Notes under the pieces: model-generated | The model's database searches: none | Told to the model about the DNA's origin: nothing | The model's input: only the letters and a program-made list of their open reading frames with translations | Assembly: GCF_003992595.1 (NCBI RefSeq) | Contig: NZ_RZNA01000047.1 | Span: 62,001 to 126,000 of the forward strand | Direction of reading: 5' to 3' | DNA: 64,000 nt | DNA from: Flagellimonas oceanensis | Lineage (GTDB): Bacteria > Bacteroidota > Bacteroidia > Flavobacteriales > Flavobacteriaceae | Made by a program: the position numbers and the translations under genes | Shown: positions 47,026-55,210 of the stretch, piece after piece | How positions within the stretch are numbered: the stretch's first letter is position 1 | Layout: each line of letters opens with the position of its first letter

Positions 47026-48000
47026 TTGAAAATCGTTTCGCAGATAAGGGAACCCATAGAAAATGAGATGCAGCTTTTTGAGGAAAAATTCCTCAAATCC
47101 ATGTCCTCCAAGGTTGCATTGTTCAATAGAATTACCTACTACATTGTTAACAGAAAGGGTAAGCAAATGCGGCCCATGTTCGTTTTTTTAACCGCCAAAT
47201 TGTTAAATGGCGAAGTGCATGAACGAACTTATACGGGAGCTTCCATCATCGAATTGATACATACCGCTAGTTTAGTGCACGACGATGTGGTGGACGATAG
47301 CAACAAGCGCCGGGGTTTCTTCTCTATCAATGCGCTGTGGAAGAACAAAATAGCCGTTTTGGTCGGCGATTTTCTATTCTCCAAAGGACTTTTGGTCTCC
47401 TTGGAAAACAGGGACTACGATTTACTTCACATTATTTCCAATGCCGTCCGTGATATGAGCGAAGGGGAATTGCTTCAGATTGAAAAAGCACGACTGCTGG
47501 ATATTACGGAAGAGGTGTACTACGACATTATCCGACAGAAAACCGCAACTTTGATTGCCGCCTGTTGCAGTATGGGAGCTTGTTCCGTACGACCCGATTC
47601 CGAAGAAGTGGAAACCTTCAGGAAGTTCGGAGAGCTTTGTGGAATGGCCTTTCAAATAAAGGATGACCTTTTTGATTACGGAGCGGAGAAAATCGGAAAA
47701 CCTACGGGAATCGATATCAAGGAACAAAAAATGACCCTGCCTTTGATCTATGCCTTGAACAATAGCGACAAGGAAAAGAAAAAATGGTTGATCAACTCCA
47801 TCAAAAAACACAACAAAAACAAAAAACGGGTTAAGGAAGTAATCGAGTACGTTAAGGAAAAAGGCGGACTCGATTATGCCGTGGTCAAAATGTTGGAGTT
47901 TAAGGATGAAGCTTTGGCTATTTTGGACAATTACCCCGATTCCGAGTATAAAAGTGCCCTCACACTAATGGTCAACTACGTGGTGGACCGTAAAAAATAA
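47026..48000 (+). CDS. Polyprenyl synthetase
   Basis: A 324-residue trans-prenyltransferase that builds the long isoprenoid tail of menaquinone or related lipids. LIHTASLVHDDVVDDS is the first aspartate-rich motif, AFQIKDDLFDY the second, and GKQMRPMFVFLTAKL binds pyrophosphate. TTG at 47026 gives the usual family start (KIVSQIREPIENEM); the frame is open further up but that part looks non-coding. Chain length cannot be told. Confidence 0.93.
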   Translation: MKIVSQIREPIENEMQLFEEKFLKSMSSKVALFNRITYYIVNRKGKQMRPMFVFLTAKLLNGEVHERTYTGASIIELIHTASLVHDDVVDDSNKRRGFFSINALWKNKIAVLVGDFLFSKGLLVSLENRDYDLLHIISNAVRDMSEGELLQIEKARLLDITEEVYYDIIRQKTATLIAACCSMGACSVRPDSEEVETFRKFGELCGMAFQIKDDLFDYGAEKIGKPTGIDIKEQKMTLPLIYALNNSDKEKKKWLINSIKKHNKNKKRVKEVIEYVKEKGGLDYAVVKMLEFKDEALAILDNYPDSEYKSALTLMVNYVVDRKK

Positions 48001-48026
48001 AAATTTAAAATACTGAATATTAATGT

Positions 48027-48056
48027 GTTGCCTGAAAATTTATATTTTCAGGCAAC
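48027..48056. repeat. Perfect 12-bp inverted repeat
   Basis: GTTGCCTGAAAA and TTTTCAGGCAAC pair perfectly around TTTATA. It lies between the polyprenyl synthetase and the sigma factor. No T-run follows, so it may be a terminator with weak tail, an operator or a repeat. Confidence 0.7.
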
Positions 48057-48111
48057 TATTCCTGTTTAAATCCCGTCTATTAAAATAGAAGCACATTTGT
48101 AAACCAAACTG

Positions 48112-48687
48112 TTGAAGATCATCACGCTACATAGCAACGAAAAACAATTGATCAAAAAATCGATCAAAGGGGACCAACAGGCCCAGCGGTTGTTGTACGA
48201 TAAGTTTTCGCCCAAAATGCTGGGGGTTTGCAGGCAGTACATCAAGGACCTTCATTTTGCGGAGGATGTGATGATCCACGGTTTTGTAAAGGTCTTCAAC
48301 CATTTAAGTTCATATCAACATAAAGGGAGTTTTGAAGGTTGGATCAGAACAATCATGGTACGGGAAAGTATTTCATATTTGCGCAAGAGGCAGTTTGTCG
48401 TCTATGACGACGAAGCGGTGGAAGTTAGTGGACAAGTTGCTATTGCCGATGATGGAATTTTGGATGTGGAGTATGTGCAACATCTCATCGATGAACTTCC
48501 GGAGGGCTACAAAGCGGTTTTCTTGCTGTATGCTATCGAAGGGTATGGCCATAAAGAGATTGCCGACATGTTGGAGATTTCGGAGGGTACCTCAAAGTCA
48601 CAATTGTTCAAGGCTAGAAAGATGCTTCAAGAGAATTTAAATTTAAAGGGAATGTCCCCCAAATCACATTCGGCGAATAAAAAATAA
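48112..48687 (+). CDS. RNA polymerase ECF-type sigma factor
   Basis: A 191-residue sigma-70-family protein with region 2 (FSPKMLGVCRQYIKDLHFAE; SFEGWIRTIMVRESISYLRK) and region 4 (GHKEIADMLEISEGTSKSQL). The start is TTG at 48112. It is followed 5 bases later by a single-pass membrane protein that may be its anti-sigma factor, and then by an outer-membrane protein. Confidence 0.92.
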   Translation: MKIITLHSNEKQLIKKSIKGDQQAQRLLYDKFSPKMLGVCRQYIKDLHFAEDVMIHGFVKVFNHLSSYQHKGSFEGWIRTIMVRESISYLRKRQFVVYDDEAVEVSGQVAIADDGILDVEYVQHLIDELPEGYKAVFLLYAIEGYGHKEIADMLEISEGTSKSQLFKARKMLQENLNLKGMSPKSHSANKK

Positions 48688-48692
48688 AGGGT

Positions 48693-49412
48693 ATGGATAA
48701 ACTCGAAAAACATATCAAGGAGAAACTGGAGGAGCGAACCTTTGCACCATCCAAAGGAGCATGGGACAAGATTGCCCCGCAAGTAAAAGAACCAGTGCCA
48801 AGAAAAAGAAATGCATGGTTTCCCTATGCCATAGCCGCAAGCGTTGTGGGGATTGTGCTGGTATCTGTTTTCTTTTTCACAAGTCAAAATGCAGCGATAA
48901 ATGAACCACAGGTTGTGGAATCTGAAACACAGGAAGCATCCGATGTAAAGGCTGTAAAAAACGAAGAAAAAGAACTAGTTCCAGAGATGGAAACCGAGGT
49001 GGCTGAAGCAGAGGTTGAGTTCATAGAGCCAAAGGATGCCAGTCAGTTTCAAAAAGCGAATTCCAATACAGCCGTTGCCGAACAACAAGTCAATGAGCCT
49101 TTGCAAGACGAAATCCAAATAAATTCGGATAAGTTGATTGCACAAAAGGTGGAAGAAGTGGTCGCTCAGGTCCAAGTCATGGAAGATGCAAAGCAAGATG
49201 TTACCGATGCTGAAGTGGATTCCCTTTTACGAGCGGCACAACGACAGATTTTAACAGATAAATTATTTGCCGATGGCGGTTCCGTGGACGCTATGTCATT
49301 ATTGGCCGAAGTGGAGGATGAACTGGACGAATCGTTCAGAGATCAAATCTTTGATGCCTTAAAGTCAGGATACCTTAAACTACGTACCGCTGTGGCAGAC
49401 CGAAATCAATAA
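48693..49412 (+). CDS. Single-pass membrane protein, probable anti-sigma partner
   Basis: A 239-residue protein. The first 50 residues are soluble, then comes one membrane span (PYAIAASVVGIVLVSVFFF, about 50-70), then a long acidic periplasmic part. This arrangement and its place right after the sigma gene fit an anti-sigma factor, but there is no clear ZAS or other known anti-sigma motif. I do not recognise the family by name. Confidence 0.8.
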   Translation: MDKLEKHIKEKLEERTFAPSKGAWDKIAPQVKEPVPRKRNAWFPYAIAASVVGIVLVSVFFFTSQNAAINEPQVVESETQEASDVKAVKNEEKELVPEMETEVAEAEVEFIEPKDASQFQKANSNTAVAEQQVNEPLQDEIQINSDKLIAQKVEEVVAQVQVMEDAKQDVTDAEVDSLLRAAQRQILTDKLFADGGSVDAMSLLAEVEDELDESFRDQIFDALKSGYLKLRTAVADRNQ

Positions 49413-49432
49413 AATTATTCATCAATCAAGTC

Positions 49433-49480
49433 AAACCTTCTGCAACTTCCTGTCCTCTTGGGCAGGAGGGAGGGAGGTTT
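49433..49480. repeat. Long hairpin between membrane protein and outer-membrane protein genes
   Basis: CTTCCTGTCC and GGGCAGGAGG pair over 10 bp (two G-U) within an outer AAACCT/AGGTTT arm. It has no T-run and sits 17 bases before the next ATG. Confidence 0.6.
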
Positions 49481-49496
49481 ATAATCCAAAACAATC

Positions 49497-50567
49497 ATGA
49501 AAACAATTACATTTTATTCAGCAGTTTTATTCCTGTTCTTGGTTTCCCAAGTAGCATTTGGGCAAGAGGACTATCAAAAGAAAATCGAGGCGTTGAAGGT
49601 TGAAAAGCAGCGCATAGTGGAGCAAGAGAAAGAAGCTCTTAAAGTGGAAGTGAGAGACATCAACCAGCGTTTGGAAGATGGGGACATTTCTGAAAATGAA
49701 GCCCGTATTTTAAAAGAAGAAGTGGCCAAGCAAAGAGCCTTGAACATTGAAAATCGTGTTGCCATCATCGAGAACAGAATCGCATTGTTGGAGCGAAACC
49801 AGGGTGATGTGCTGACATTGAGTGAAATAGATACTATTTATGGGGATAGGATGAGGCTTGATCTTTTCATAGACGGAAAACCTGCCATTACCTTTAATCC
49901 CAGACGCAATAAGAGGGAAATCAAATACGATAGACGCACCTATTCCGATTTTGTAATGGCCGTTGGGTTGAACAATGCGTTGGTTGAGGGGCGGTCACTT
50001 TCCGATTCCCCATATAAAATTGGGGGGAGCCGCTTTTTCGAAATGGGCTGGCAATGGCGTACCAGAGTGTTCAAGCAATCGAATTGGTTGCGTTTTAACT
50101 ATGGGTTTTCGTTTCAGTTCAATGGATTGAAACCCGATGGGAATAGAATATTTGTGCAGGAAGATGGTCAAACCGTGTTGCAGGAATTTGAGTACGATTT
50201 GGATAAATCCAAGTTTCGAATGGACAATCTTGTATTCCCGGTTCATTTTGAGGTTGGTCCCTCTCGCTTAAATAAAACGGAACGAAGGATACGCTACTCT
50301 ATAAGAGATCAGTTTAGGTTAGGTTTTGGAGGATACGGAGGCTTTAGCTTGGGTACACGTCAAAAATTGAAATACAACCGTGATGGTGACAATGTAAAGG
50401 ATAAACTTAAGCGGGATTACAACAGTAGCGACCTAATCTATGGGGTGAGCGGTTATATGGGTTTTGATGGTGTACTGCTTTACTTAAAATATGACCTGAA
50501 TCCGATTTTTAAAGATGCGGATGTAAAACAGAATAATATTTCACTGGGCCTTCGGTTCGATATCTAA
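49497..50567 (+). CDS. Outer-membrane protein with N-terminal coiled coil
   Basis: A 356-residue exported protein with a signal peptide (MKTITFYSAVLFLFLVSQVAFG). A coiled coil spans about residues 25-105 (repeated EKEALKVEVRDINQRLED-type heptads), followed by alternating beta-strands with a final aromatic-ending strand (NNISLGLRFDI) typical of an outer-membrane barrel. It is the third gene after the sigma factor and is probably its target or load. The family is not recognised. Confidence 0.8.
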   Translation: MKTITFYSAVLFLFLVSQVAFGQEDYQKKIEALKVEKQRIVEQEKEALKVEVRDINQRLEDGDISENEARILKEEVAKQRALNIENRVAIIENRIALLERNQGDVLTLSEIDTIYGDRMRLDLFIDGKPAITFNPRRNKREIKYDRRTYSDFVMAVGLNNALVEGRSLSDSPYKIGGSRFFEMGWQWRTRVFKQSNWLRFNYGFSFQFNGLKPDGNRIFVQEDGQTVLQEFEYDLDKSKFRMDNLVFPVHFEVGPSRLNKTERRIRYSIRDQFRLGFGGYGGFSLGTRQKLKYNRDGDNVKDKLKRDYNSSDLIYGVSGYMGFDGVLLYLKYDLNPIFKDADVKQNNISLGLRFDI

Positions 50568-50591
50568 CCATTTTTGAACCTGAAAGAAATG

Positions 50592-50619
50592 CGGTCGGGA
50601 TTTTCCTGGCCGTTTTTTT
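50592..50619. terminator. Terminator after the outer-membrane protein
   Basis: CGGTC and GGCCG with inner GG/CC form a stem, followed by seven T. It touches the stop of the convergent zinc-ribbon gene. Confidence 0.75.
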
Positions 50620-50881
50620 ATGCGGATAGGGCCCGCTCCATTTCAGGGGTAAAATCCTCTTTGTAATACACTTTTTTGCAATGCGAACATTCGGCGTAGC
50701 GGATATTGTTAATGGTAAAAAGGGGAATCCAGAACAAATGGGCATAATTGGGTTGAGCTACCGCAGTAATCGTCCCACTCTGCCCACAATGGGAGCAGGA
50801 GACATGGTTCAGTAACTTGGTTTCCTTTTTGCCGGGTCTTGTTCCGAAGAAAAGTATCATTGAAAATTTGAATTGATCCAT
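50618..50881 (-). CDS. Small zinc-ribbon protein
   Basis: An 87-residue protein with two CxxC pairs (CSHCGQSG and CSHCKKVY) that would form one zinc ribbon, and a hydrophobic middle (YAHLFWIPLFTIN) that may dip into the membrane. It resembles the zinc-ribbon family often annotated zinc_ribbon_15. Function unknown. Confidence 0.8.
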   Translation of the reverse strand: MDQFKFSMILFFGTRPGKKETKLLNHVSCSHCGQSGTITAVAQPNYAHLFWIPLFTINNIRYAECSHCKKVYYKEDFTPEMERALSA

Positions 50882-50966
50882 CTCAAAGTTAGCTTTTTCA
50901 GGAGCGAATGAAAAAAATGATTTCCGTTTTTAAAAAATTTCTACATTCGCCCAGATTTTTGAAACA

Positions 50967-51596
50967 TTGAACGCCTACTACGATTTGGAGGATTGGTTGT
51001 CCTGGATGGACGATATCTCCAGTAAGGATTATGTAATTATAGATAACTTTCTCAGGGAGGAATTGTATACCGAGATCAAATCTTTTTTTCTGGGAAAGCT
51101 GCCCAATTTTAAGGAAGCTGGCATCGGTGCCCATGCCGATAATCAAATTGATAGTATGGTACGTGGCGATTTTACCTATTGGTTGGATAGAAAAAGAGAT
51201 GCCCAGCTGCAGACCTATTGGGATTTATTGGATGAAACCATTCACATCTTTAACCGTTATTGCTATTTGAGTTTATCGGGTTATGAGTTTCATTTGGCCC
51301 ACTATCCATCGGGTGGACATTACGATAAGCATCTAGATCAATTTGAAGGTAGAAACAACCGCATGATTTCCATGATTATTTATTTGAATGATGGTTGGAC
51401 ACCCGGCGATGGTGGGGAACTGGAAATTTTTGAAAAGAATGGCTCTAGTTTTTTGGTTGAGCCCAAGGCCGCCCGTTGTGTCATGTTCAAAAGTGCAGAG
51501 GTGCCCCATGCGGTGCTAGAGGCCCATAAAAGTAGATTCAGTCTTACTGGTTGGCTCTTGTATCAGCCCTCATCTGTCGGTAAACTATTTGTGTGA
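50967..51596 (+). CDS. 2-oxoglutarate/Fe(II) oxygenase, prolyl-hydroxylase-like
   Basis: A 209-residue protein of the 2OG-Fe(II) superfamily. YDKHLDQF (HxD) and a later PHAV supply the iron ligands, with RFSLTGW carrying the 2-oxoglutarate Arg. The target may be protein proline, or a small molecule. The start is TTG at 50967; TACATTCG at 50942-50949 is a one-off -7 element. Confidence 0.85.
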   Translation: MNAYYDLEDWLSWMDDISSKDYVIIDNFLREELYTEIKSFFLGKLPNFKEAGIGAHADNQIDSMVRGDFTYWLDRKRDAQLQTYWDLLDETIHIFNRYCYLSLSGYEFHLAHYPSGGHYDKHLDQFEGRNNRMISMIIYLNDGWTPGDGGELEIFEKNGSSFLVEPKAARCVMFKSAEVPHAVLEAHKSRFSLTGWLLYQPSSVGKLFV

Positions 51597-51908
51597 TCAA
51601 TTCTTTTCGCATGGAATTTGCTGAATAAGTTCCTCATTTTGTGCTGTGGATGACCCATAGGACATTACCAGGGTTCCTTTTGTACCATCTTTTGCCTCAA
51701 TGGTAAATACTATGGATTCATCACTTGGGTTTGTCATCCCTTCAAAACGATAAGAGGCGGTAATCTTTAAATCGCTGGGTTGATATTCTTTTTTTGAATA
51801 CAATGCTTTGATGCAGGTTTCGTCCGCTTCAAAATCTTCTTTATAACCATCCTCTTGTGTCAGTGTATTTACCGCTTGGGAAAGTGTATCGAAACTATGC
51901 TTGTCCAT
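51597..51908 (-). CDS. Small protein of unknown function
   Basis: A 103-residue cytosolic protein without a signal peptide or membrane segment. I do not recognise it. It is acidic, with a pattern of short strands (LVMSYGSSTAQ). The flavodoxin gene upstream (51915) ends 6 bases before its start, so the two are probably co-transcribed. Confidence 0.65.
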   Translation of the reverse strand: MDKHSFDTLSQAVNTLTQEDGYKEDFEADETCIKALYSKKEYQPSDLKITASYRFEGMTNPSDESIVFTIEAKDGTKGTLVMSYGSSTAQNEELIQQIPCEKN

Positions 51909-51914
51909 TTGTGT

Positions 51915-52454
51915 TTATTTATGTTCTTTAATGTTATTGATAAAGCTCAAGACCTGTTCCTTTACTTTTGGCCAGTCTGTATATTCATGATCTTGACTGG
52001 TATCCACTGATCCACCTTCCTTCTTTGCAATGGAGCGCATGATCAACTTTTTAAAATAGTTGTATTGCGTGTATTTTAAGGCCCCAGCCATGTGCCAAAC
52101 CTTTTTTGGGTTCCATTGGGTCTTTTTTAAAAAGTCCTTTGCAATCTGTTCAACTTCATTATGCTCTTCTTCAATGCTGGAGGCCATCGCCATACTTACC
52201 GAAAAAAAGACACTTGGTTTACCATTTAAGGTATCAATATTTTCTTGAACATAGTCTCTAATCAAGGTATTATACTTTTGGATATGGACGGAACTGCCCA
52301 CAAATACCGCATCAAAATCATCAGGTTCAGGTGGCTCCTCTACAGCATTGGCTATTATCACTTGATGACCGTCTTCTTGTAGCACGTTTTCCATAAACCT
52401 CGCAATTTTACGGGTCTGGCCTTCCACGGTACCGTAAACAATTAAAACCTTCAT
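51915..52454 (-). CDS. Flavodoxin-domain protein, protoporphyrinogen oxidase (HemG)-like
   Basis: A 179-residue FMN-binding protein. VLIVYGTVEGQTRKIA is the phosphate-binding loop; AVFVGSSVHIQKYNT and FSVSMAMAS resemble HemG, the menaquinone-dependent protoporphyrinogen IX dehydrogenase. ATG at 52454 is used instead of one 7 codons upstream because the family begins with MKVLIVYGT. The heme role is likely but not certain. Confidence 0.8.
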   Translation of the reverse strand: MKVLIVYGTVEGQTRKIARFMENVLQEDGHQVIIANAVEEPPEPDDFDAVFVGSSVHIQKYNTLIRDYVQENIDTLNGKPSVFFSVSMAMASSIEEEHNEVEQIAKDFLKKTQWNPKKVWHMAGALKYTQYNYFKKLIMRSIAKKEGGSVDTSQDHEYTDWPKVKEQVLSFINNIKEHK

Positions 52455-52538
52455 ATCTTTAAGGTATGGTTGCACTACCCTAAATAGACGTAATATTTTT
52501 GATAACCCACATGATTTTAGTCAGTTGTGATTGGCTTT

Positions 52539-53240
52539 TCAATAAACTTTTTCAAAAGAAGATCCCGTCCATATTTCATGTTTGACTTCGCAATATGAAC
52601 AAACTTCTATCAGGTTGGTCTTCGGGTCAATTGCACCTATATTTTTAATGACGAGTTTGCTGTCTTTTTTAAACTTTAAACCTAAAGAGGTTAAAAGTCC
52701 CTCATGAATTTTTCCTGAAATGCGATCAACAACGACTCCGGTTTGGCAAGGAGACCCACATCCCCAAGTAATCAAAGTATAATGACCAGCAAAGTTGACA
52801 CCTTCGGCACATCCTTGTTTTATACGGGTAATAAAGCTTTTCGCATCTGGATTCGTGGAAAAATCAGGGTTTGCCAGTTTCCCTTCGTAGACTTCTACGG
52901 CATAATCTTCAAACGTGGATTTTGGGGCGTACTTTTTATAAATCCTAAGGTCCTCAAAATTTACATCCTTGCCCATGATCACATCATCCCCATAACTGGT
53001 CAGTTGATTGTATATGGGAAAGCCATCGGAGGCCTTGCTTCTTTGAATTACCATAATGTCCGTTGGTTTTTTACCTAAAATCAGATAATCAAACGATTCA
53101 TAAATAGGTTTAAAAGCACCTTCTTCTTTAGCTATTGTTTCTATAATAGTATCCTGTTGCCCTTGTTCTCTGTCGATTTTATTTTTGGACTGGCAAGAAA
53201 AAAGAGCTGCAAAGCACAGTGTTAATGTGATTCGAGTCAT
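52539..53240 (-). CDS. Lipoprotein of unknown function
   Basis: A 233-residue protein with a lipoprotein signal (MTRITLTLCFAALFSCQSK). The mature part has no motif I recognise; notable are WGCGSPCQTGVVVDR and VCSYCEVKHE, which could form disulfides or bind metal. It starts 2 bases after the stop of the CocE-type gene upstream on the same strand, so they probably share a transcript. Confidence 0.7.
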   Translation of the reverse strand: MTRITLTLCFAALFSCQSKNKIDREQGQQDTIIETIAKEEGAFKPIYESFDYLILGKKPTDIMVIQRSKASDGFPIYNQLTSYGDDVIMGKDVNFEDLRIYKKYAPKSTFEDYAVEVYEGKLANPDFSTNPDAKSFITRIKQGCAEGVNFAGHYTLITWGCGSPCQTGVVVDRISGKIHEGLLTSLGLKFKKDSKLVIKNIGAIDPKTNLIEVCSYCEVKHEIWTGSSFEKVY

Positions 53241-53242
53241 TT

Positions 53243-55072
53243 TTAGAATTTGATTTCGCCGTCTACCACGGGAAGGATAAGTTTCGTTTCATCCAAATCC
53301 ACGGTTAATTCAGTACCAGGTTCTGGCCAAAGGGTAAACTCCTTATCGCTGGAAAAAATCATCAGACCGATTTGCTGTCCTTTGGGAATAATCTGGTCAT
53401 CGGGCATCAGTTCAAACTCCATTTCGTAGAATTTTCCGGGAACCAAAGGTTCACTTTCTGTCAATGAACTGTGGTTTTGGGGGTCGGCCCATCCGCGGGT
53501 AATGATATTGTCCGTTATTTTGGTGTTCAAGGCATCGGTCCAGGGAAGGGATACCAACCAAACGGATAAATTGGCCGCAGGTTTGCTACTGGCCAGTTTG
53601 ATTTTGATTTTGGTCACTCCAGAGATATGGACATCCTCTTCCAAAGGAGCAGTGGCATATAGGAGTCTATGCTCTGTGGTCTCAGCTTTTGCCAAGCTGG
53701 CACCGGAAAAGGAATAGTTGTCCACTAAGGTTTCCGTCCCCTGCTGTTTGGGCTTTGTGGCGGTCAATTGCCCTTTTTCGGGTGCACCTTTGCTCAAGAA
53801 CAATTGCACATCTTTTGCGTCCGGATTGGGATAGTCCGCATAAGGGGTCGGATTGTCTTTTTTGTCGTTCTCCCGAACAATCCATGCTTTAGGTTCATCT
53901 TCCACGCCATTTTCCACGCCATATAAGTAGCGGGTAAACCATCGGTTCATCATAGAGATCGGCGGTGGCCCCCCATGACCGTTTTGATGATAATAAATCC
54001 GAACGGGCAATCCCATTTCTTTGGCCTTTTTATAAATCCGATAACTATGCTCCGGCATTACGTTCCAATCGTTGAAACCATGGGACATTAAAAGGGCTGC
54101 TTTCATCGGCTTCATGTCGTTCAGGTAATCCCTTCCTGCCCAAAAGTCGTTGTAATCCCCAGTGATGCGGTCCTGTCCGTTCTTCATTTCGGTATCACGG
54201 ATGACTTTATTGTTTCGGGCTCTTTTGGATTCGTCTCCGCTGTGGATAAAATCGTAGAGCACATCAATATCCTCGCCCAGATATCCGGCAGGGGAACGTA
54301 TGAGGCCATTGGATCGATAATAATGATAATACGAGGTATTCGGTGCAATGGGGATTATGGCCTCTAGACCATCGACGCCAGTGGTAGCAGCGGCCAGAGG
54401 AATGGTTCCGTTGTACGAGGTGCCCGTCATGCCCACTTTTCCCGTGGACCAATAGGCTTTGACTTCCGTGTTGCCGTCTCTTTCGGTATAGCCCTTTGCT
54501 CTTCCATTGAGCCAATCTATTACAGCTTTAGGGGCCAAGGATTCGTTGTCACCGCCTACAGTTGGGGCGCCATCGGAAAGTCCTGTCCCAGGAGAGGAGG
54601 AGTGGATCACGATATAGCCTCGTGGCACCCATGTTCTCACTTGGGAATTGGAAATTATCGGACGTTCGCCGACCCTTGTAACGCTTGGGTGCTTTCTTGG
54701 TTTCCCTGCTTCGCCCAGCTCGTGTTGTACATCCCAAAAAATGCCTTTGGCCAATCCAGCTGTTCCCGCATAATAAGGACTGGATTCATAGATAACAGGA
54801 AGTTTCAGGTTTTCTGAGTCAGTTTGTTCAGGGCGGGTCACATCCACATGCATACGGTCCAATTTGCCATCGCCATCCGAATCAAAAGTGGTTTCCACCC
54901 AAAGGTCGTGGCGTATCCATGTACTGGGGTCGGAAAATGCATCGACCACTTGAGCTTCGCCATTTTCTATAACAGGACCAGACTTTTCAGTCATTTGCCC
55001 TTGGGCTGTCAGCACAAAAGCCAATAAAAGAGTAACCAGAGTCGAGTAACTTTTTGCTTCTTTCTTTACCAT
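53243..55072 (-). CDS. CocE/NonD family hydrolase, Xaa-Pro dipeptidyl-peptidase type
   Basis: A 609-residue exported serine hydrolase. The ATG at 55072 gives a signal peptide (VKKEAKSYSTLVTLLLAF then LTAQG). MTGTSYNGTIPLAA holds the nucleophile Ser; a downstream YYHQNGHGGPP segment contains a candidate catalytic His. The C-terminal jelly roll follows. It differs enough from the one at 2837 to be a separate family branch. Confidence 0.88.
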   Translation of the reverse strand: MVKKEAKSYSTLVTLLLAFVLTAQGQMTEKSGPVIENGEAQVVDAFSDPSTWIRHDLWVETTFDSDGDGKLDRMHVDVTRPEQTDSENLKLPVIYESSPYYAGTAGLAKGIFWDVQHELGEAGKPRKHPSVTRVGERPIISNSQVRTWVPRGYIVIHSSSPGTGLSDGAPTVGGDNESLAPKAVIDWLNGRAKGYTERDGNTEVKAYWSTGKVGMTGTSYNGTIPLAAATTGVDGLEAIIPIAPNTSYYHYYRSNGLIRSPAGYLGEDIDVLYDFIHSGDESKRARNNKVIRDTEMKNGQDRITGDYNDFWAGRDYLNDMKPMKAALLMSHGFNDWNVMPEHSYRIYKKAKEMGLPVRIYYHQNGHGGPPPISMMNRWFTRYLYGVENGVEDEPKAWIVRENDKKDNPTPYADYPNPDAKDVQLFLSKGAPEKGQLTATKPKQQGTETLVDNYSFSGASLAKAETTEHRLLYATAPLEEDVHISGVTKIKIKLASSKPAANLSVWLVSLPWTDALNTKITDNIITRGWADPQNHSSLTESEPLVPGKFYEMEFELMPDDQIIPKGQQIGLMIFSSDKEFTLWPEPGTELTVDLDETKLILPVVDGEIKF

Positions 55073-55210
55073 ATCATCAATTTTTATCGTTCTTGCCCTT
55101 GGGCTGGAATGAGTTCCCAAGATACTAAAACTAAAAGAGGGAATTCCTATTTGGATTGATCAAAAACAATGTTTTTATTTACCTTTAACAGCTATTTTGA
55201 ATAGGACGCT

